Below, one piece after another: positions 58,672 through 64,000 of a stretch of 64,000 nt of DNA. Below the pieces are notes generated by a model. The model ran no database searches. It was not told the origin of the DNA and saw only the letters and a list, made by a program, of their open reading frames with translations. Position 1 is the stretch's first letter. Every line of letters begins with the position of its first letter. This DNA comes from JAGPUQ01 sp036677085 (GTDB taxonomy: Bacteria; Pseudomonadota; Gammaproteobacteria; Pseudomonadales; Porticoccaceae): positions 7,056 to 71,055 of the forward strand of contig JAKFFI010000063.1 of the NCBI GenBank assembly GCA_036677085.1, written 5' to 3'. Both the position numbers and the translations under genes were made by a program.

Positions 58672-58677
58672 TATAAT
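58672..58677 (+). promoter_or_regulatory. Consensus -10 box before trmA
   Basis: TATAAT 24 bases before the trmA ATG. No -35-like hexamer lies 16-18 bases upstream (the sequence there is GC-rich), so it is either an activator-dependent promoter or a chance match. Confidence 0.45.
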
Positions 58678-58701
58678 CTGCCGCTTTTGGGGTTCCGCAC
58701 C

Positions 58702-59817
58702 ATGACGTCATCCGCGCCCACGGATCCGCCCTGCGCGCCGTCTGTCACTGCCGTCACGGCCGACCTGTCGCTGGAAGCCAAGGTCAGTGCCTTGCGCCAG
58801 GACTTCGGCGCCCTGCTGCCGGCCGCCATCGCGGTGTATCCTTCGCCGCCCACCGGCTACCGCATGCGCGCCGAGTTCCGCATCTGGCATCGGGACGAGC
58901 GCTGCCACTACGCCATGTACCGGCCGGGAGAATCCGGCACGCCCTACGTCATCGACGACTTCCCGCCCGGCGCCGCCGCCATCACCCGCCTGATGCCGCC
59001 CTTGCTCGCCGCGCTGAATGCCACACCGGAACTGCGGCGCCGCCTGTTCGCGGCAGAGTTCCTCACCACCATGGCGGGCGACGCCCTGATCACCCTGATC
59101 TACCATCGCGCGTTGACACCGGTCTGGCAGGACGCCGCCCGGACCTTGGCCGATCACCTGAATTGCAGCCTGATCGGCCGCAGCCGCAAGCAAAAAATCG
59201 TGATCGGCCGCGACCATGTGATCGAGACGCTGAGCGTCGCCGGCCGCCGCTATTGCTGGCAGCAGATCGAATCCGCCTTCACCCAGCCCAATGCCGTCAT
59301 CAACCGGGAGATGCTCGCCTGGACCGCGGAACAGGCCCGCAATCTCGGCGGCGATCTGCTGGAGCTCTATTGCGGCAACGGCAATTTTACGTTGGTGCTG
59401 GCGGCACAGTTCGAGCGCGTGCTCGCGACCGAAGTAGCGAAGCTGTCGGTCCGCGCGGCGCACCACAACCTGGCGGCCAACGGCATCGACAATGTCGCGC
59501 TGGTACGGATGTCCAGCGAGGAAGTGGGCCAGGCGCTGGCCGGGGTGCGCCCGTTCCGGCGCCTGCGGGACATCGATCTCGGCGCCTACCGGTTCTCGAC
59601 CCTGCTGGTGGACCCACCGCGCGCCGGTCTCGACGCAACCACCCTCGCTCTCGCCAAAACCTTCCGCAATATTTTTTATATTTCCTGCAATCCGCAGACG
59701 CTGAAAAGCAATCTTGTGGAGCTGAACGCGACCCACCGCGTCGCCGAGTTCGCGGTGTTTGACCAATTCCCGGGCACCCACCATCTGGAATGCGGCGCCC
59801 TGCTGGTGCGGCGCTGA
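58702..59817 (+). CDS. trmA: tRNA (uracil-5-)-methyltransferase
   Basis: 371 residues from ATG 58702 (MTSSAPTDPPCAPSVTAVTA). It methylates U54 in the T-loop of tRNA with SAM. Seen: GYRMRAEFRIWHRDERCHYA, LELYCGNGNFTLVLAAQFER (SAM site), LLVDPPRAGLDATTL and IFYISCNPQTLKSNLVEL (catalytic Cys). The 366-residue E. coli enzyme aligns along its length. Not RlmD: the N-terminal TRAM and FeS cysteines are absent. A very long open frame runs upstream antisense to the aldehyde dehydrogenase but is not part of the gene. Confidence 0.96.
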   Translation: MTSSAPTDPPCAPSVTAVTADLSLEAKVSALRQDFGALLPAAIAVYPSPPTGYRMRAEFRIWHRDERCHYAMYRPGESGTPYVIDDFPPGAAAITRLMPPLLAALNATPELRRRLFAAEFLTTMAGDALITLIYHRALTPVWQDAARTLADHLNCSLIGRSRKQKIVIGRDHVIETLSVAGRRYCWQQIESAFTQPNAVINREMLAWTAEQARNLGGDLLELYCGNGNFTLVLAAQFERVLATEVAKLSVRAAHHNLAANGIDNVALVRMSSEEVGQALAGVRPFRRLRDIDLGAYRFSTLLVDPPRAGLDATTLALAKTFRNIFYISCNPQTLKSNLVELNATHRVAEFAVFDQFPGTHHLECGALLVRR

Positions 59818-59853
59818 AAACGGACCGGGACCGACATCTTCAGTAAAAAACGC

Positions 59854-60798
59854 TCAGGCGAGACCCAATACCCGCAGCAAAATCAGGCCGCCGCAGTTGA
59901 CCACGAAGGACAGCAGCCCGCTCACCAGCACGATGTTGGCGGCCAGCCGGCGACTGCCGCCGAACATCTCCGCGAACACCACACTGATGGTGGCGGTCGG
60001 CGAGGCCAGCACCAGAAACAGGATGCCAAGCTCCATGCCCCGCACCCCGGCCCAATAGCCCAGCGGCACGCCGATCAGCGGCATCCACAGGCATTTGTAG
60101 AACGCCGCGCCCCAGCTCACCAGGGTCGGCTTGCGCAGCTCGCGAAAATCCAGCGACGCACCCAGCGTGAACAGCACCAACGGCACCGTGAGCTGCCCGA
60201 GAATTTTGCCGGTATCCACCAGAATCCCCGGCAGGGGCACGCGCACTGCGCCCGCCACCACGCCCAGCACAATGCCGATGATGACCGGATTCTTGAGCGC
60301 ATCGCGGCCCAGCCCGCGCCCCGAGCCCGCATCGCCGTAGCGGCGCAGCATGGCGATGGAAAATACATTGCCGAACACGATGAACACCGCCATGGGCAAC
60401 GATGCCAGCGCCACGCCCTCGACCCCGTAGACCGTCTGCGCCATGGCGAGCCCCGCGATCAGCAGATTGCCGCGCGCCGCTCCTTGCAGGAACACGCCGC
60501 GCTGCTCCCGCTCCTTTACCAGCAAGCTCGCCAGGGGCCAGGCCAGCAGCGCCAACCCCATCACCAGCGCCGTACTGACCAGCAGAAAACGCGGCGCGCG
60601 GGTGAATTCGATCTCGGCGCCGGCCAGCGACAGAAACAGCATCGCCGGCGCGCCCAGATTGAAGACCAGCCGCGAGGCATCGCGCAGAAAGCCGTCGCTC
60701 AGCGCTCCGGCGCGGCGCAGCACCACACCCAGGGCGGTCACCAGATAGATGGGCGTGACGGTGCCCAAAGCGAACCAGACGATGTCCAGATAATTCAT
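59854..60798 (-). CDS. AEC-family (auxin efflux carrier-like) transporter
   Basis: 314 residues from MNYLDIVWFALGTVTPIYLV; ATG 60816 is an alternative. Ten hydrophobic segments in two halves are visible, e.g. FLLVSTALVMGLALLAWPLA, GIVLGVVAGAVRVPLPGI, GQLTVPLVLFTLGASLDFRE and LGILFLVLASPTATISVVFA. The TLGASLDF and ASPTATISVVFAEMFGG motifs are typical of bacterial AEC permeases that export or import organic acids such as malonate or malate. Convergent with trmA. Confidence 0.9.
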   Translation of the reverse strand: MNYLDIVWFALGTVTPIYLVTALGVVLRRAGALSDGFLRDASRLVFNLGAPAMLFLSLAGAEIEFTRAPRFLLVSTALVMGLALLAWPLASLLVKEREQRGVFLQGAARGNLLIAGLAMAQTVYGVEGVALASLPMAVFIVFGNVFSIAMLRRYGDAGSGRGLGRDALKNPVIIGIVLGVVAGAVRVPLPGILVDTGKILGQLTVPLVLFTLGASLDFRELRKPTLVSWGAAFYKCLWMPLIGVPLGYWAGVRGMELGILFLVLASPTATISVVFAEMFGGSRRLAANIVLVSGLLSFVVNCGGLILLRVLGLA

Positions 60799-61011
60799 CG
60801 CGACGTGGAAACCCATACGGGCAAGAGTGGAAGGAGCATCGGGCGCGACCGCGGCCGGTCAGCGCGCAACGGCAATCCGTTGCAACCAGAGCACAGCGGC
60901 AACGGGCGGGCAGACCATGCCATCCGCACAGGGCACCGATTTGCCGGGCGCACGCTTACCGGCCGCAAGTCTACCAGCCGACCTCGCGCCGCTGCGGTAG
61001 AATTCCGCGCC

Positions 61012-61797
61012 ATGGCGCGTGCTCCCAAAGTATTGATATTCGATTCCGGCGTCGGCGGTCTCAGCGTGCTCGCCGCCGTGCGCGCCCGCGCGCCGGGCTG
61101 CGATTTCGTCTTCGCCTGCGACAACGCCGCCTTCCCCTACGGCACCAAAGGGGAAGCCGAACTGGTCGAACGGGTCGACAAGGTCCTGCACCAGCTCGTC
61201 CGCCGGGAACAACCCGACATCCTCGTGGTGGCCTGCAACACCGCGAGCACGGTGGCGCTGCCGCGTCTGCGCGAGCGCATCCCGAATCCGGTGGTCGGTG
61301 TGGTGCCGGCCATCAAACCCGCCGCCGCGCTGTCCGCCACCAAGGTGATCGGCCTGCTGGGCACCCCCGGCACCGTCAGCCGTCCCTACACCCGGCAGCT
61401 GATCGCCGACTTTGCCGCCGACTGCGAAGTGGTCTGTCTGGGCAGCTCGCGGTTGGTCGATATCGCGGAACAGGCGCTGCGGGGCACAGCGCCGGATAGC
61501 GACGAGCTGCGCACCATCCTCGCGCCACTGTTCGCCAACCCGGCGCTCGATACCCTGGTCCTCGCCTGCACGCATTTCCCGCTGCTCGCCGAGGCACTCA
61601 CCCTGGCCGCCCCGCGCCCGGTGCACTGGGTGGATTCGGGCGATGCCATCGCCCGGCGCGTATTCACCTTGCTATCCGGCCCCACGGATGGGCCCGACCT
61701 GGGCTTTCGCGCCCTGTTCACCGGCGCCGCCGGCAGCGATATCCTGCATCCGGCGCTGTCGGCGCGCGGCTGCCGGGAAATCGCCGTACTGCCTTGA
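61012..61797 (+). CDS. murI: Glutamate racemase
   Basis: 261 residues from MARAPKVLIFDSGVGGLSVL. It makes D-glutamate for peptidoglycan. Both catalytic cysteines are present in VVACNTAST and LACTHFPLL; FDSGVGGLSVL, DNAAFPYGTKGEAEL and GVVPAIKPAAALS complete the family pattern. The last 33 codons, the stop and 120 further bases are repeated at 63420-63641, downstream of an inserted methyltransferase gene. A TAGAAT box lies 17 bases before the ATG. Confidence 0.96.
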   Translation: MARAPKVLIFDSGVGGLSVLAAVRARAPGCDFVFACDNAAFPYGTKGEAELVERVDKVLHQLVRREQPDILVVACNTASTVALPRLRERIPNPVVGVVPAIKPAAALSATKVIGLLGTPGTVSRPYTRQLIADFAADCEVVCLGSSRLVDIAEQALRGTAPDSDELRTILAPLFANPALDTLVLACTHFPLLAEALTLAAPRPVHWVDSGDAIARRVFTLLSGPTDGPDLGFRALFTGAAGSDILHPALSARGCREIAVLP

Positions 61798-61916
61798 GCC
61801 GCCCGAGCAACGACGGGGCATCACCAGAATTTTGCTGGCGCGATTGCCGAACGAGTGATTCGATATCCGCCCAATGGGTGATGCCGTGCGGCGTGGCGCA
61901 TGGGGTACACAGGCAT
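61694..61916 (+). repeat. Left copy of the 222-bp direct repeat (murI 3' end)
   Basis: It covers the murI C-terminus (from PDLGFRALF), stop and 119 bases beyond. It matches 63420-63641 at roughly 93 percent, with about 15 substitutions and one indel by eye. Right partner listed separately. Confidence 0.92.
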
Positions 61917-62203
61917 TGGCTCCGAGGCCAAAAGAAAGTGGACAGGCGATGGAAATTGCTGATGATGCTACACAACATCCTGAAGATTCACAGCATTACT
62001 GGCGGTCCAAGGAACCGGGCAAGCCTCCTTGACCGATGCAAGGAAATCGGGCCATCCAATCCCGGCCGACCGATAGTTTCGGTCCAGGGATTCGGGGACC
62101 AAGGGCGGAGCAGGGCCTCGTGTTCTCAGCAACGGCGGCGTGCTCACTGACCCGCTCCGGTGTGCCCTGGGCCATTCAATCCCGGAATTGCAACGACAAG
62201 GTC
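61798..62203. other. Region between murI and the inserted methyltransferase
   Basis: 406 bases. Up to 61916 it belongs to the direct repeat. From 61917 the composition shifts to lower GC. A small frame at 61949-62032 (MEIADDATQHPEDSQHYWRS plus KEPGKPP) has protein-like composition but I do not recognise it; it may be the end of a truncated gene. A 17-base near-repeat GGGCCATCCAATCCCGG occurs at 62047 and again at about 62170 (one mismatch). Confidence 0.5.
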
Positions 62204-63292
62204 ATGAACTTGAACGATTCGAACATCACGACGGTGCCCAGCCCGGCTATGGACTACTACCAGTCGATTAGCTACTGGAACCACTTCGAGCTTGTCTACC
62301 GGAGACTGAATCGACGAGCCACAGGCGACGAGGATACCTTCTGGTACCAGGAGCTCTTGGCCGCAGGACACCGATTCGAGCGTGCCCTGATTCTCAACTG
62401 CGGCAACGGTTGGGTTGAAAGGCACCTCGTTCGAATCGGACTAGTGAGGAGGGTCGTCGGTATCGACATCTCTGACGACCTGCTAGGACAGGCGCGATCC
62501 GCCGCTAGTGAAGAGGGAATTGAGGCGGAGTACATTCGGATTGACGTGAACGTCGATCCGATCCCCGCCGGCGACTTCGACCTGATCGTCAATCATGCGG
62601 CGAGCCATCATATTTCTGCCATTGACCGGGTAACCCGACAACTAGCCGACCGCCTCTCAAACGATGGGCTGTTTGTAAACTGGGACTACATTGGCCCACA
62701 TAGGAACCAATACACAGCCCAGCAGTGGGAAGCTGCGCGGCTTGTCAATGCCGAGCTGCCGGTCGAGCTCAGACAAGAAATGCGCTACCCGGATATCGAT
62801 ACGATGCTAGCCGTAGACCCGACAGAAGCCGTTCATTCAGAACTGATAGTCTCAACCGTGGAACGCTATTTCGATATTGTCAACTTCCGACCGTTGGGCG
62901 GCGCCATCGGATACTTACTCTTGACGCACAATCTTCCGTTCTATGAACAACCGCTCGACGTCGTTGAAGACTGGGTGCGTTTCGTCATGGACGCGGACGA
63001 ACGATTCCTGGAGTCGAACCCTGATCAGAGTCTCTTTGCATACTTCATCGCTCGAAAGAAGAACGTCGCTCCATCGGCCGACGATCTGAGAGTGTGGGCA
63101 GCCGACGAGGAGAGTCGTGAACGCACCGCGGTGTCCAGCGGCGGCGAGTACTACCCGCGCACCATGCTGGCTACCGTGCTTCGAGAACAGAACCCCACCA
63201 GCCCCCATCGATGGCGCCACAGCCTTGGAGTGCGATTTCCCACGATCGCCGGGATCTTCCGATCCGTGAGAAGCCGTATCGTCAAGACTTAG
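62204..63292 (+). CDS. Class I SAM-dependent methyltransferase, probably acquired
   Basis: 362 residues from ATG 62204 (MNLNDSNITTVPSPAMDYYQ). The SAM fold is recognisable: ALILNCGNGWVERHLVRIGL (motif I), RVVGIDISDDLLGQARSAAS, AEYIRIDVNVDPIPAGDFDL and IVNHAASHHISAI; then LADRLSNDGLFVNWDYIGPH. The N-terminal YWNHFELVYRRLNRRATGDE resembles stand-alone methyltransferases of surface-polysaccharide clusters. Acceptor unknown. GC is clearly lower and codon use different (ATA, AGA, TTG, CTA frequent) from neighbours. Flanked by direct repeats of the murI end, so it is probably horizontally acquired. Confidence 0.85.
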   Translation: MNLNDSNITTVPSPAMDYYQSISYWNHFELVYRRLNRRATGDEDTFWYQELLAAGHRFERALILNCGNGWVERHLVRIGLVRRVVGIDISDDLLGQARSAASEEGIEAEYIRIDVNVDPIPAGDFDLIVNHAASHHISAIDRVTRQLADRLSNDGLFVNWDYIGPHRNQYTAQQWEAARLVNAELPVELRQEMRYPDIDTMLAVDPTEAVHSELIVSTVERYFDIVNFRPLGGAIGYLLLTHNLPFYEQPLDVVEDWVRFVMDADERFLESNPDQSLFAYFIARKKNVAPSADDLRVWAADEESRERTAVSSGGEYYPRTMLATVLREQNPTSPHRWRHSLGVRFPTIAGIFRSVRSRIVKT

Positions 63293-63681
63293 CGGCACCA
63301 AGCTGGAGCTGAGATGCCGATTCATAGATGCTGACTGGAGCATTTCGGCTTGGACGCCGATTGGGCGGACACCTGATCTGGCTTCGAGTGAGTGTGGGGG
63401 GGTCTACGACACAGGCGGTCCGACCTGGGCTTTCGCGCCCGGTTCACCGGCGCCACCGGCAGCGATATCCTGCATCCGGCGCTGTCCGCGCGCGGCTGCC
63501 GGGAAATCGCCGTACTGCCTTGAGCCGCCCGAGCAACGACGGGGTATGACCAACATTTGCTCGCGCGATTGCCGAACAAGTGATTCGATATCCGCCCAAT
63601 GGGTGATGCCGTGCGACGCGGTGCATTGGGTACAAACGCATGCGAGGGTGTAAAAATAACTGTGTAAGAGGCTGGTTCACG
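63293..63681. other. Region between the methyltransferase and the IS256 transposase
   Basis: 389 bases without an intact gene: 63293-63419 lower-GC sequence with nothing recognisable, 63420-63641 the murI tail copy, then the insertion-sequence end. Confidence 0.6.
63420..63641 (+). pseudogene. murI: Truncated second copy of the murI 3' end (right repeat)
   Basis: It encodes the last 33 residues of glutamate racemase (from DLGFRARFTGATGSDILHPA) to the stop with two substitutions (L to R, A to T) relative to the intact gene, and continues 122 bases beyond. No racemase sequence precedes it. The homology starts abruptly at CCGACCTGGG. Confidence 0.92.
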
Positions 63682-64000
63682 TCAGACAGGCACCCTGTCG
63701 CAGTACAGGATGATGAACTGGTTGAGAGCCGTTTTCCAGTCGCGGATGGGCATGGTCCATTTCTTGGCGACGTTGCGTAATCCCAAATAGAGCAACTTGC
63801 GAATGGCGTCGTCGTGGGGGAACGCACCGCGGCCCTTGATCACCTTGCGCAGGCTGTAGTTCAGGGACTCGACGGCATTGGTGGTATAGACCACCTTGCG
63901 GATGGCCGGCGGGTAATCAAAGAACGGCGTGAGGCGCGCCCAGTTTTTCTGCCAGGCCGGCGCGATGGCGGAATACTGCTCGCCCCATTGCTCCGTGAAG
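63645..64000 (-). mobile_element. IS256-family insertion sequence, right part, cut by window edge
   Basis: The putative terminal inverted repeat GGGTGTAAAAATAACTGTGT begins at about 63646, immediately after the murI repeat. Transposase coding follows on the minus strand. The other end and the target duplication lie outside the window. Confidence 0.75.
63682..64000 (-). CDS. IS256-family (mutator-type) transposase, C-terminal part
   Basis: 106 C-terminal residues are visible: FTEQWGEQYSAIAPAWQKNW, LTPFFDYPPAIRKVVYTTNA, VESLNYSLRKVIKGRGAFPH and DDAIRKLLYLGLRNVAKKWT. YTTNAVESLNYSLRK is the family signature and contains the catalytic Glu of the DDE triad. The frame is intact to its stop after CDRVPV, so the element may be active. 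The 5' part is beyond the window. Confidence 0.92.
   Translation of the reverse strand, partial: FTEQWGEQYSAIAPAWQKNWARLTPFFDYPPAIRKVVYTTNAVESLNYSLRKVIKGRGAFPHDDAIRKLLYLGLRNVAKKWTMPIRDWKTALNQFIILYCDRVPV

Noticed and set aside
56908..59817. 969-codon open frame on the plus strand
   Set aside because: Its first two thirds are antisense to the aldehyde dehydrogenase and low in protein character; only the trmA part from 58702 is real. Long antisense frames are a by-product of high GC.

Overview
The window reads as a high-GC (about 64 percent by eye) gammaproteobacterial chromosome. The evidence is the order recA-recX-(three small genes)-alaS-lysC-csrA-tRNA-Ser, the gacA-uvrC-pgsA block, a Gram-negative envelope operon (exbB-exbD-msbA-lpxK-kdsB-murB) and a LexA box of the CTG-N10-CAG type before recA. 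I cannot name the genus.

Layout. 1-3.6 kb: a compact minus-strand operon of phosphoribosyltransferase, alpha/beta hydrolase and PRPP synthetase-like protein, downstream of a B12-dependent ribonucleotide reductase. 3.9-22 kb: a catabolic, accessory-looking region with two acyl-CoA dehydrogenases, three luciferase-like flavin oxidoreductases, an acyl-CoA ligase, a CoA-transferase, two amidohydrolases, a glycerophosphodiesterase and a persulfide dioxygenase-rhodanese fusion. 22-34 kb: housekeeping core (tRNA-Ser, csrA, lysC, alaS, hinT, a Trm112-like gene, an M23 peptidase, recX, recA, pgsA, uvrC, gacA, alkB-like). 34-43 kb: envelope genes and comEC. 43-47 kb: flavodoxin-like protein, patatin, SDR, thioesterase, rimI. 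47-54 kb: branched-chain amino acid synthesis (ilvI-ilvH-ilvC, pssA, leuA with a candidate leucine leader peptide) and tRNA-Asp/tRNA-Val. 54-62 kb: queD, a DUF503 gene, thpR, a CHAD-like gene, a DUF779-aldehyde dehydrogenase pair, trmA, an AEC transporter and murI. 62-64 kb: a lower-GC methyltransferase between two copies of the murI 3' end, then one end of an IS256-family element.

The most unusual signal is repeated reiteration of gene 3' ends. Three protein genes (the LLM oxidoreductase at 5319, the persulfide dioxygenase and murI) have a copy of their last 40-223 bases 1.7-2.0 kb downstream in the same orientation, with other genes in between. tRNA-Ser has a shorter copy of its tail and terminator beside it. 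Four further genes (recA, comEC, a thioesterase, an LLM oxidoreductase) have tandem repeats of 13-22 bp whose first unit contains the stop codon. An amidohydrolase leader carries five 22-bp repeats, and a second, truncated copy of that leader is fused to the LLM tail copy. The dispersed copies look like scars of cargo insertion by recombination with imported homologous DNA. The short tandem ones may be replication slippage tolerated only from the stop codon onward.

Regulatory links inside the window: GacA and CsrA are the two ends of the Gac/Rsm cascade, RecA/RecX sit under a LexA box, and leuA appears to be attenuated.
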